A stretch of 64,000 nucleotides of DNA, from NCBI GenBank assembly GCA_949152475.1, contig OX424570.1:7800181-7864180 (forward strand). The letters run 5' to 3'. The notes below the pieces were generated by a model. It was given only the letters and a program-made list of their open reading frames with translations, was not told where the DNA came from and did no database searches. The translations under genes and the position numbers were made by a program. This document shows, piece by piece, positions 1-9,400 of this stretch. The DNA comes from Terebella lapidaria (taxonomy: Eukaryota; Annelida; Polychaeta; Terebellida; Terebellidae). The stretch's first letter is position 1. The number at the start of each line of letters is the position of its first letter.

Positions 1-183
1 ATAGTCTCTGGAAGTCACGTGACTGGCTTATCTGCTTGATGATTGGCTGCTCAGCAAACTGCAACTCCTCCTGGTGGTCTTCTTGGATAAATATATATAT
101 TTTTTTTTTTTTTTTTCCGTGTTGTTGTTGCTGCTAACTGCCACCGCTTCTTCCGTCTCCGCCAAACTGCCATCCACTTCCGT
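1..183. other. Left edge, non-coding
   Basis: A T tract at about 103-117 (A on the element's sense strand) follows the end of the zinc-finger ORF in element orientation. No LTR end or polypurine tract was recognised, so the 3' LTR starts further left. Confidence 0.4.
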
Positions 184-942
184 CTACTGCCTCACTGCCA
201 TCTGCCTCCGTCGACCGCTACACTGCCAACCGCCTCCGTCGACCGCCTCAGGGTTCCTCCTCGCCCGCGATGAAATATTCCGAAGTCTCGGACTCTGTGT
301 CCGGGGTGGGAGAGGGTGGTTTATACCCCCACACCCGGATCTCTTCCTCCAGTACTCCGCCGGCTGAACTTCTCCGTGCGGTTCCCCCGATATCTCCAGT
401 TCCCAGTCTTCTGGAGGTGTGTCTTCCGCTGCCCGAAGACAGCCCTGCAGATCCGGAACCCATCCTGGTGGATCGATCGGTTCCCGGCGTTCGATGGGAG
501 CGGCTGCTCCGGCATCCCAGTCTGTTCCGTATGGGAGTTGATGAAGGGACGGGACAGGAATCGGAGGCTGTACCGGGGAACGAGTCAAAAATCTGCGGAA
601 GCGGTTCTGTCGGGACTTCGTAGCAATCCCTCTCCGGGCTGAGTCGAACGTTCCGACCCGGTTCAGTGTCCATTCGTCCTGAGGAGGACGGTATTCCGCA
701 GGGTACGTCCATCCATGTGCCTCCCGGAGATGTCTCCGCAAGTCACAGGCCCGATTTCTGTAGAAGGAACACAAGCAGCAATAGTATTTCTGGACCGGGC
801 AGACATGTTCTCTTTTATCTCTCGCGTCCGCAAACATCCGGTCGCACTTCTTACAGTACCGCCACAGCTCTTTCGTCCGGTTGCCCAACTCGGTCCCACT
901 GGGGCCGCCACCTCGTCTTTGCTGGAACGCCAAGAAGGCCAT
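184..942 (-). CDS. Extra ORF (ORF3) with C2H2 zinc fingers, Gypsy-encoded
   Basis: A 252-codon frame lies downstream of integrase. Residues 30-48 form a CX2CX12HX1C finger-like motif. Residues 55-76 form a classical CX2CX12HX4H finger (YCCLCS ... HLREAH). The C-terminal 170 residues are Pro- and Arg-rich, without membrane segments or a signal peptide, so it is not envelope-like. The frame is uninterrupted although gag and pol are broken. It could be an accessory nucleic-acid-binding protein of the element or a captured host zinc-finger exon. Overlapping frames on both strands reflect the GC-rich composition. The ATG at 942 is the first in frame; its expression is unproven. I do not know a named family for it. 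Confidence 0.6.
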   Translation of the reverse strand: MAFLAFQQRRGGGPSGTELGNRTKELWRYCKKCDRMFADARDKREHVCPVQKYYCCLCSFYRNRACDLRRHLREAHGWTYPAEYRPPQDEWTLNRVGTFDSARRGIATKSRQNRFRRFLTRSPVQPPIPVPSLHQLPYGTDWDAGAAAPIERREPIDPPGWVPDLQGCLRAAEDTPPEDWELEISGEPHGEVQPAEYWRKRSGCGGINHPLPPRTQSPRLRNISSRARRNPEAVDGGGWQCSGRRRQMAVRQ

Positions 943-1997
943 CCGAAAAAGCCGGGAAACAGAAGTCGTCTAACTACTGCACCGCTTCTACTGCACCGCT
1001 TCTACTGCACCGCTTCTCCGGACTGATGGTCTTCCGGGAAACACTTAGTCATTTTTCACTGCAAAATCTGCCGCCGCCGGAAAATGCTGGACTTGATTCG
1101 ATTCCGCCAAACTTTAACAGCGATGTGCACAGCTCGAGGTTTGCTCTCCAACTGCTGCCAGAGCCCGATTTCAAGGCCCTTTCATACTCTTTCTGCTCAC
1201 ATGACTTGAAAATCTCCACGCTGATTGGCTGCCTCAGGAATGACGTCACAATTATGCAAAAACTCAACCGTTAACCGAGAGGTGTCCGTCTCCAGCTCAA
1301 CCGGCTTCTCCGGGTTTTTCCGGCTCCCTTTCAACTGCTTCTCCGAGCGAAGTATCTGCAATTTTGAAGTATCTCTGCCATCAGGAGGGTTGAATAGAGT
1401 CTCAGCCAGTTGAATCTGCCTGCCAGACGTACATCTAGACTGCAAGTTGGACGTTTCCGCCATCTGTACTGCTTCGTCAACTGCATATCTGCTCACTGGT
1501 ATTACTGCTTGTTGACACTGGAAACTGCATACATTCTGTCCAGGAGGAGGCGCCTTCCTATCTGAGGTGATGTTTCTCCATTTCTGTCAATCTGCAGTCG
1601 GTTTACTGTCTCTGATAAGTGGAAACTCCGGTTGGATGTCTTCAGCCGGAAAACTTTTCCGTCTTAATTCTCCTCATACGGAAGACGTGTAGCTGCTTCT
1701 TCTGGAGATACTAGACCGCTAACCCAGGTTCTTCTGGACCCCTGGCCGCTACCCTGGACTGGTTGACTATGCGCTCAACCCAGTCAGAACCTCTAGGATG
1801 TCTCTATCCGGTCTCTGCACCGCGTTCCGCTCTACTTCCTTTCTCCGCCCTGTTTCCGGAACCAGCACTTGCTCACTGTTCCAACTTCTTGCGGTCGCTC
1901 TCTGCCGGAACTCAACGTTTTACCAGGGTCTCAGCTATCTCCTTCTCCTGCTCTACAGCTCACCCCGTCTTCCCATATTTCTTCGTCCTCTGCGGCT
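943..1997 (-). other. Post-integrase spacer of the Gypsy element
   Basis: About 1 kb lies between the integrase stop and the zinc-finger ORF. A 99-codon frame (1496-1197) lies in it with no motif I recognise, so I do not call it a gene. A 14-bp unit TACTGCACCGCTTC is repeated three times at 975-1016. Composition matches the rest of the element. It could be the untranslated leader of the downstream ORF or decayed coding sequence. Confidence 0.5.
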
Positions 1998-3107
1998 TTA
2001 CTCCGAGTCCGTATCCGACTCAGAGACCGTCTGTTCCGACTCCAGAACACTACTCTGCTTCGGCGGCTCCGTCTGCCTCCAGGAATCCGCCATTCTCCAC
2101 TTCATCCATCTCGGATGCTTGACACCATTATACGGTTTCAGCAAATCGAAGTGAACCACCTTCTGCCGAGTTTCACCCTCTGCAATCTCGTAGGTCACAT
2201 CGGTAAATCTGCTCAGCACTAGCTTTGGACCGCTCCACTTCCTCTGCAACTTGGGTGCCTTGCCCTTCTTCCGTGTTTTGACCGCCATCCACACTCGGTC
2301 TCCTGGCTGGAACTGATTGTCGACCTTCCTCCGGTCGTACAGCTTCTTCTGCCATTCCATCTCTCTGCCATATTTCGCTCGAACCGCCTTGTATACTGCT
2401 TCTAGTCTCTCCCGGAGCTGACTGCCATACTCTGTTACTTCTGCTGTCGATTCGCCTGGAGGCCTGCCAATCAGTAACTCTACCGGAGTGTTGACTTCTC
2501 TGCCCAGCATCAGCAAATTGGGACTCTGCCCGGTTGTCTCCTGCGGGGTATTCCGGTAAGCTGCCATCGCCAACGGAACTAGCTGATCCCAGTTGGTCTG
2601 CCGCTCGCTTACGTACAGGCTCATGTTCTGCTGCAGCGTCCGGTTGAATCGCTCAATGAAACCGTCCGACTGAGGTCTGAAAGCGGTTGTCCGTGTCTTG
2701 TGAATCCCCAGGATTCTGCAAACATTTCTCAGCAAGTCGGACTCGAAATTTCTGCCTTGGTCGGTGTGGATCTCCATCGGGATGCCGTACCGCGCTGCAA
2801 ACTGGTTGACGAATATGTCCGCAACCGTCACCGCTTCCTGATTCGGCATCGGGTAGGCCTCTACCCACTTGGTGAAGTAATCACCGATTACTAAGATGTA
2901 CCGGTTCCCCCGGGTGGATTTAGGTAATGGACCCATCACGTGCATTGCCACCCTCTCCATGGGCGCTCCAACCCGGTATTTCTGCATCGGAGATCGTTTC
3001 AAGTTCTGCATACTTCTTGACGCACATTCGTCACAGCTCAGCACCCACTGCTTTATATCCCGCATCATAGCCGGCCAGAAATACCGCCTCCGAATGCTAG
3101 CCGCCAT
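1998..3107 (-). pseudogene. pol: pol: integrase core and C-terminal domain
   Basis: This frame overlaps the end of the upstream pol frame by 11 nt and is offset by one extra base near 3098-3100. It supplies Cys25 and Cys28 of the HHCC zinc-binding domain, whose two His residues lie in the other frame. The core follows: the region that should hold the first catalytic Asp reads AMHVMGPLP with His56 (codon 2942-2940), the second Asp is Asp116 in HTDQGRNFE, and the Glu is Glu152 in SDGFIERFN. A GPY/F-like basic C-terminal region follows (QFQPGDRVW and KWSGPKLVLSRF), then a short acidic tail. In known DDE integrases all three acidic residues are needed, so this copy should be inactive. Confidence 0.88.
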
Positions 3108-6100
3108 CCTTCTTCCTCCCGAGGTGTCCTCCCGTCCGGCTCTGATGGGCCAGACGGAAAATCTCCTGTCTCAGCTCCTTCGGGGTTATTAACTGCATTC
3201 GGCTGGTTCCTTCTGCCGTTTTCCATTTCCGGTAGACTACTCCGTCGACTTTCAGCAAGGTCTTCCGCATCCCGTACAGCACTTTCTCCTCGCTGCTCAT
3301 GCTGGAAAAGTCTGCACTGCCAGCTGTACCGCTCCCGTCGATCAGCGACGTCACCAGTGGGTACCAAGGTTCTGCTTGCTGCATTCTCCACAAATCATCT
3401 GGTCGATATTTCTGCCCCAGCACAGTATCCTGGTCCGCATTTTCCGCCAGCCTAATCTGCTCTGCAACCGCATCCGCTTTTCCTGGAACTGCCTTCTCCG
3501 TCACCGCAACCGGTTTCCGGGACACTGCTTTCTCCGCTACTGCAACCACCTTCCTTGGGACTGCTTCCTCCGTCACCGCAACCGGCTTCCGGGACACTGC
3601 CGTTTCCGTCACCGCAACCGGCTTCCGGGACACTGCTTTCTCCGCTACTGCAACCGCCTTCCTTGGGACTGCTTCCTCCGTCACCGCAACCGCAACCGGC
3701 TTCCGGGACACTGCCTTCTCTGCTACTGCAACCGCCTTCCTTGGGACTGCTTCCTCCGTCACCGCAACCGCAACCAGCTTCCGGGACACTGCCGTTTCCG
3801 TCACCACAACCGCACGGAATTCTTCATTTTCTGTAGACTCTTCCTCTGCCAGTTCTGCTTCTCCGCCCGATCTCCGTGACCGCTTCCGGCGTCCCCCCTT
3901 CCTTGGCTTGGGCTGAGGAGTTTCTTCACTCCGAGTCTGCCGGATCCTTTCTCCGTAGTTCCAGGCGTCTATCTTGGCCTGTTTCCAGTCGATTTTTCCG
4001 CATTGGCTGCACGGGGATCTGGACAATGCATCCGCGTTATTATGGATCCGCCCCGGACGATGTTCGATGTCGAAATGGAACTCACTCAGGAGCTCAATCC
4101 ACCGGGCGACCTGCCCCTGTGGCTCCTTGAAATTCATCAGCCAGGTAAGACTGCCATGATCCGTGCGAAGAAGGAAGTGTCGTCCCAGCAAGTACTGCTT
4201 ATTCTTCTGTATCGCAAACACAACCGCCAGGAGCTCCTTCCGGGTGACACAGTATCTCCGTTCTTCTTTGGTTAGGCTGCGGCTCAAGTAGGTTATCACC
4301 CGCTCCTGGTTGCCCTGCTTCTGTGACAGCACTGCTCCCAACCCGGTGTCACTGGCGTCCGTGTCCAGGATATATCGGCCTTGCTCCCTTGGGTAGCCGA
4401 GTATCGGTGCCGATACTAGGCGGTTCTTCAGCTCTGCAAATGCCTGCTCTTGCTCCGTCTGCCACCGGAACTGCACCCCTTTTTCCGTCAAGCGATTCAG
4501 CGGCGCTGCAATCTCGGAGAACTTTGGCACGAACTTCCGGTAATAGGAGCATAGCCCCAGAAAACTGCGCAGCTCCGTCAGGTTGGTGGGTGTCCGCCAC
4601 TTCCGTACTGTCTCCGTTTTTGCCGGGTCGGTACGGATACCGTCTCTTCCGACAATGTGACCTAGGAAAGACACCTCCGGCTGGAAGAACTTGCATTTTG
4701 ACGGTTTGACTTTTAGGTCTGCCTCTCTCAGCTTGTTGAAAACCTCCTGAAGATCACGGATGTGATCCTCCAGGGTCTTGCTGTAGACTATGATGTCGTC
4801 CAGATATATGAGGCAGGTCTTCCCGGACAGTCCGTCTAACACCTTCTCCATCAACCGCTCGAATGTACCCGGAGCATTGCACAAGCCGAAACTCATGACT
4901 TTGAACTGGTAAAGGCCACCGGGAACACAGAAGGCCGACTTTTTCCGGGCGTCCTCGTCCATCCCGACCTGCCAGTATCCACTGGTCAGGTCGAGAGTGG
5001 AGAACCACTTGGCGTCTGCACAGGCTGCTATGGTGTCGTCAATTCTCGGCAACGGATAAGCATCTTTCTCTGTGACTGCATTTAACCGCTGGTAATCGAC
5101 ACAGAACCAGGTGGTTCCATCCTTCTTCTTCACCAGCACAATCGGAGAAGCCCAAGGACTGCTACTTTCTTCAATGACGTTCTTGTCTTTCATCTCCTGA
5201 ATTAGACTGCTCACCAGCTCTCTTTTGTCCGGCGGAATCCGTCTAGTCGGCTGCTTAATCGGCCGATGACTGCCCGTGTTTATCTGATGTTGTACCTCAT
5301 TGGTCTGCCCCAGTTCTCCGGCATCATTGCTGAAGATCGGCTTATTCCGAAATAGGAGGTCGGTTACTCTCTCGCAGAAATGACTCGGCACTGCATCCTG
5401 GGTCTGCTCTGCTAACTGCCGCAGCTTCTCGTACTCGCTCCAATTCCGCCCGGCCTCCGATTCCGGAGAAATCTGCACCTTCCTGCTCCGCTCCGCCAAC
5501 GGAACAACACTGCAACCGGCTGCTAAGGTGGTCATCGTCCCCAACTGCGCTCCTTTCTTGATGATTACCGGCTCCGCCATCACATTGATCACTCGAACCG
5601 GGACTGTTCCTTGCTTTATCCGGGATAAAGTTCTCCCGATCAGCCATGGTCTTTTCTCAGTAGGCTCATGTGGCATTTCTAGTACTCCTTCTGCTTCACG
5701 GACACTCTCTGCTTGTCCTATTATCAGCTGTTCCGTTTCCGGCGGAATTTGGTAATCTGCTACAGCGTTGATCGGAAACGGCTCTCTGGTCTGCTCGAAC
5801 ATGGTGAGGAACACCTCCTGGCTGCCCATCTGCATGGTCATTCGGTCAAAATTTATGCCGGATATCCGGGAACGGATGAAATCCATTCCCAGTATTCCTT
5901 CGTCTTCACAGTCTGCTATCTCGAACGTCACGGTTTCAGCTACTCCTGCGATATTGAGTGGGAGTTCTTTCCGGCCATGCGTCCGTATGTTACTTCTGTC
6001 AACCATTGAGAGACGAATCGGCGACCGCTTCAGCTTCATTCCGGGTTTCCGGATCCGTTCCCAGGTTTGTGGGTTGAGCATTGTGACAGTGCTGCCTGTG

Positions 6101-6186
6101 TCGATTATCAGCGTTACTGGTTCTCCGCATACTCTGGCTGTCACACACATGCCCACCTCGCCCCTGGGACCGGGTCCGTGAACCAC
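3097..6186 (-). pseudogene. pol: pol: protease, reverse transcriptase, RNase H, start of integrase
   Basis: This is a 1029-codon frame lying -1 relative to gag; it is open upstream through the gag stop, so gag-pol expression by frameshifting is likely. Counting from the codon at 6186: the protease Asp-Thr-Gly is at 29-31 with the flap-side GMDF near 100. RT motif A is TLDLTSGYWQ with Asp399, motif B FGLCNAPG is near 433, and the catalytic YLDD is at 461-464. RNase H has Asp610, Glu651, Asp676 and Asp719. Residues about 792-906 are a repeat-encoded linker. The frame ends in the integrase zinc-binding domain, with His1014 and His1021 present, where a +1 shift puts the rest in the next ORF. The PR, RT and RNase H catalytic residues are all intact. 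No canonical slippery heptamer is evident at the gag end. Confidence 0.9.
3469..3813 (-). repeat. In-frame minisatellite in the RNase H-integrase linker of pol
   Basis: About nine tandem units of 10-14 residues follow the form T/K-E-x-AV-S/P-RK-x-VAVA. They are in frame on the minus strand (pol residues about 792-906), with two alternating subtypes, AVSRKP and AVPRKA. All units are multiples of three, so length changes do not break pol. The encoded segment is basic and Ala/Val-rich, with no family I recognise. Confidence 0.85.
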
Positions 6187-6248
6187 CTGCCGGTTATGGG
6201 GGTGTCCTCTCTTCCGGGTCCCGGAATTCCCCTTTTCCGCGACCCGCT

Positions 6249-7523
6249 CTAGTTTTCTGGCTGCTGCTGCTGCTGTCGTGGCTGCTGCTGTTGTTGCTGC
6301 TGCTGCGGCTGCTGCTGCTGCTGTTGTTGCGGCGACTGCTGCTGTTGTGGTTGACGCCGTTGCTGCTGCTGCTTCGGCTGCCTGCAGTCCCGGGCAAAAT
6401 GCCCTTTCCGGCCACAGTTAAAGCATTCTAAATCCGCTCGGGAACTGCGCTGCTGCTGCTGCCTGCTAACCGCTTCCTTGACCTGAGTCATCAGATCCGC
6501 CAACTGCTGCTGAGTCTGCTCGGCTTGCTTCCGCAATTCGTTCACCTGCTGGCTCCACTCCGGCTCCGTGTTCAGCTGCCTCGTCCGGTGTCGCTCCGCT
6601 GGTCTACTGTTGTCCGTTTTCATGATGCTCTCATACTCGGTAGCGAAAGCCAGAGCCTGCGACAGCGTTTCTGGATGGCTTTTCAATACCGACAACCGCA
6701 TATCTCGGTTAGTAAGACTGTTGCAGAAATGCATCTTCATGAGCACTTCTGTTGTTGCCGGGTCCGCTTTTGGGTAAGCTAGCCGCGTCTTGCTCTGTAT
6801 GTCTCTGGCCAGCTCGGACAGCTCCTCCTCCGGCTGTAATTTTCGCGTCTGCAATTCCGCCTGGAAAACAAATGTTTTCTCCCCCGGATAAAACTGCTGT
6901 TTTAATGCCGCCACAACCGTATCAAAGCTGCGTTTCTGCTCCGCGGACAGATCCAGTAGTATGCTGCGGGCGTTACCCCTCAAACTGACACATAAGTTCA
7001 GCGCCTTTTCCTCTTCTGTCCAACGGTAGTACCGAGCATATTCAAGGAGGTGAGCCTCATACTACGACCACGGATCAGTTCCGTCGTATGTCATTAATCT
7101 GGCTACTCCTGCCCTTGGTGCTGGTTGTTGTACTGCTTCTGTCTGCTGCTTTCCGGTCACTGCCAGGTGCTGTTGAAACACCTCCATTTGGGTCGCCAAT
7201 AATCTGGTCAGGTTGTCGACTAAATTCTCACCGCCTTCCGGTTCCGCATCCGGTTCCCGATCGCCAGCCTGGTCCGGAATGTTAATTTCCGCCTCTGCTA
7301 ACTGCTCTGCAGGCTGTACTCCTTGAGGAACCCGAAGGGGCTCTTCTGCAACTGCTTTCTGCATTTCCGGCTGCAACAGCTTTCGCTCAGCAGGACGAAC
7401 TGCTTCCTTTTCCGCAACCGGCATCTGCAACAGCTCAGCTCCTACTGCTCCTACAGGCTGCTCCGTGTCGGACACGGCTGTCTTCAGCTGCTGTTCCGCC
7501 AATTTGCCCCGTCTAGTAGTCAT
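6249..7523 (-). pseudogene. gag: gag polyprotein with in-frame TAG
   Basis: Gag forms the particle that packages element RNA. I start it at the ATG at 7523 because the longer open frame to 7574 would read through the primer binding site. The frame is broken by a single TAG at 7064-7062 after about 153 codons, then continues in the same frame to TAG at 6251-6249. The C-terminal part has a CCHC zinc knuckle of the form CX2CX4HX4C starting at CFNCGRKGH (last Cys codon near 6384), followed by a long glutamine-rich tail encoded by CAG/CAA runs. A retropepsin-RT frame follows at -1 relative to gag. The stop is a single-codon lesion and the rest reads normally. Confidence 0.85.
6252..6400 (-). repeat. 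CAG/CAA microsatellite encoding gag polyglutamine tail
   Basis: A dense run of CTG/TTG triplets on the plus strand reads as Gln on the minus strand with few Pro and Arg interruptions. It lies immediately after the CCHC knuckle and before the gag stop. In the -1 frame used by pol the same run reads as alanine-type codons without stops, so the overlap stays open. Confidence 0.8.
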
Positions 7524-7533
7524 ACTGCAGATG

Positions 7534-7551
7534 ATCCCACCGCTGCCACCA
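7534..7551 (-). other. Primer binding site, tRNA-Leu type
   Basis: The minus strand reads TGGTGGCAGCGGTGGGAT, an 18-nt perfect complement of the usual animal tRNA-Leu (AAG/TAG type) 3' end including CCA. It sits 6 nt inside the LTR end and 10 nt before the gag ATG. The tRNA identity comes from remembered tRNA-Leu acceptor and T-arm sequence, not a search. Confidence 0.8.
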
Positions 7552-8300
7552 AAAAGTTGTAACGGGTTCTTCACCCTTCTGTGACGTCTTGATGAACCGG
7601 TTTTCTTGGGAGGTGGGTGAGTTGTTATTTAACCGGAGCTGAAACGGTAAAACTCCGGGAAACTGCTACTGCTGTACGGTTGAACTCCGGCTAGAAGTCC
7701 TGAAGGTTGGTAGCGTGGTCTGGAATGGACCTCTTAACCGTTGTCCGACTGCCAATCTGCAACTGCACCTGTAAAGTAAGAATCCGGAGGCGTTTCCGTC
7801 TCCGCAACTGCGACTGCGACTGCACCTGGAATAGAGAATCCGGGAACGTTGCCGTTTCCGAATACTGCAACCGCTCTGCCAGGTTCCGCCTCACTGCAAA
7901 CTGCTCCGGTTGGCTCCGCCTCACCGCAACCTGCGACTGCACCTGAAATGGAGAATCTCGGAAGTGTTCTCACTTCCGGTTACCGCAACCGCTCCGTCAG
8001 GTACTGCCTCTGCTACTCCGTCGTCCGGTACCGCCTCTGCAACTGCTTCGTCATTCCCGTCTCTGCAACTGCTCCGTCCGGTACCGCCTCCGTAGTTGCT
8101 CCGTTGAATTCCACCTCCGTCTCCTTCCTTGGTGATCTGGGTTCTTGGATCACCCTAAGACGTCGTTACAACTTGGTCTTAACCGACTGTGGACTTATCT
8201 CCCTTTTCTCCGTATTACTTTCTTTTCCGGTGAACTAACTTTATCATAAATTCCAGTTCCCTAACCAACACGGAAAAACAACTCGGTTGAAGTTTTCATG

Positions 8301-8306
8301 TTTATT
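8301..8306 (-). terminator. LTR polyadenylation signal
   Basis: The minus strand reads AATAAA about 145 nt downstream of the TATA box within the LTR, so it would define the end of R. The equivalent signal in the missing 3' LTR would end genomic transcripts. Confidence 0.5.
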
Positions 8307-8406
8307 TTCCAAGTGCACAGTCAGAAGACTTAACTGCTATCATCTGGTATGACACAAGCCGGAGCAAGGGAGTACTCTGCTATGGGAGAAGGGGTCTGCA
8401 CGGGTC

Positions 8407-8498
8407 GACGTCAGGACACCAACTCCCCCGTCCGCTGTGAAGCGGGGGCTTTTATAGACCTGAGACCCACGTCACGTGACCAACCTATTGTGACGTCA
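8407..8498 (-). promoter_or_regulatory. U3 cluster of CRE-like and E-box-like motifs
   Basis: A full palindromic TGACGTCA lies at 8491-8498, a CACGTG E-box at 8473-8478 and another GACGTCA at 8407-8413. The first two are upstream of the TATA box in transcription sense. These are binding-site shapes for bZIP and bHLH factors; actual binding is inference. Confidence 0.4.
8449..8458 (-). promoter_or_regulatory. LTR TATA box
   Basis: The minus strand reads TCTATAAAAG. It lies inside the LTR about 150 nt upstream of a poly(A) signal, fitting a U3/R promoter. Transcription would start near 8425 and run leftward into gag. Confidence 0.65.
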
Positions 8499-9194
8499 TA
8501 GTCCGCCAAAACACTGATTTTTCCGTAATTTCTAAAAACACTCTAGAACCAATCAGTGGCTGACACGTCACCTTTTAAACCGAAAACGAGGCTGATCACA
8601 TGACCTTCCGGAAATAACGTCATTACGTTTTTGTACTCCATTGTTCCGACTCCGTCTCCGGTTCCGTCTCTGGTTCCGGCTCCGTCTCCGGCTTTACCAA
8701 CATCACAAATATACCAAGTTCCGAGACGGAAAACCTTCTAAATATTACCAATACAGAACCGAATGAACCTTTAAACACATATACATTTTAATAAACGGTT
8801 ATTTAACCATCATATCACAAAACACTGATAGAATTACCTAGGGGAAACTTTTGGGTACGCCCCAAAACCGTTACAATAATATACCAAATATATATTGATG
8901 TAACACCTGATGTTGAAGGAACATGAGGACCATGGCGATAGAAAGTGCAAGGATATTTTCTGTACATGAGGGCAATATCAAATTATTTACAGTGGCCTTA
9001 TATGAGTTGCCCTTACTTATCAAGGGTATTATCTCATGCGTTATCTCATGCATGTTTTTCTTTGTTGTTGTTAAAACAGAATTACCTTCGTTTCTCGTTT
9101 TGTGTGTGAATGTCTTAATGTAATGATTCATATTGTGAACACCATACATTTAACACCTTTATAAGAAGTATTTTCGTTTGTTACTAATAAAAAA

Positions 9195-9400
9195 AGTTTA
9201 AACTTTATTTATTTTACAACAATTGATGAGCAAGCATCAGCTTATATCAACATCTCTTGTTGGCTCGGATCTCGGCGTTAGGGTGGTCATTATCGTGGGA
9301 GGAAGCCAGAGAACCTGGCAAAAACCCACTTGCCCGGATTGGCGACCACATACCACCTCACTTACTGCCAAGACCGGAGATCGAACCTGCGTGAATAAAT
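9195..9400. repeat. Conserved SINE-like block (copy A)
   Basis: Contains GAACCTGGCAAAAACCCAC followed by a GATCGAACC-type word, the layout of widespread invertebrate short repeats with an 'exceeding-gap-free' AACCCAC core. The equivalent block in copy B is at 29095-29300 with about ten differences. It lies within the alpha duplication, so the two blocks came by duplication, not independent insertion. Assignment to a SINE class is tentative. Confidence 0.35.

Larger units (their letters stand above)
1..8875 (-). mobile_element. Ty3/Gypsy LTR retrotransposon, degenerate, 3' LTR outside window
   Basis: Read on the minus strand the order is 5' LTR, primer binding site, gag with a CCHC knuckle, protease, reverse transcriptase, RNase H, integrase, then an extra zinc-finger ORF. 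RT before integrase is the Ty3/Gypsy order. The element runs off the left edge, since no second copy of the LTR is present to its left. The internal part exceeds 7.5 kb, long for Gypsy, because of a roughly 2 kb stretch after integrase. Composition (rich in CTGC and CCG words) is uniform from 1 to 8700 and differs sharply from the AT-rich sequence to the right, supporting one unit. The right boundary falls at the CCGTTACA end at 8875; alpha-duplication sequence starts directly after it. Three lesions (gag stop, pol frameshift, integrase Asp to His) make this copy non-autonomous. Confidence 0.9.
7558..8875 (-). repeat. 5' LTR of the Gypsy element (about 1.32 kb)
   Basis: The left end on the plus strand reads TGTAACGG and the right end CCGTTACA, a perfect 8-bp terminal inversion of TG...CA type. 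The inner end lies 6 nt from the primer binding site, as expected for a 5' LTR. Inside, in transcription order, come a U3 with CRE-like and E-box-like motifs, a TATA box, a poly(A) signal, and a long U5 (about 7558-8285) of loosely repeated CCG and CAACTGC words. Because the partner LTR lies outside the window, LTR divergence (age) and the target duplication cannot be read here. Confidence 0.8.

Noticed and set aside
74..367. 97-codon plus frame with a hydrophobic start
   Set aside because: Opposite strand to the element, overlaps the zinc-finger ORF, starts in a T-tract; a shadow.
184..942. Envelope gene after integrase
   Set aside because: No signal peptide, transmembrane segment or fusion-like region; zinc fingers instead.
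3299..3916. 205-codon plus frame over pol
   Set aside because: Antisense of the pol repeat linker; open because the repeats are stop-free in several frames.
9357..9400. tRNA gene suggested by a GATCGAACC word
   Set aside because: No matching box A or acceptor stem at proper spacing; part of a duplicated repeat.
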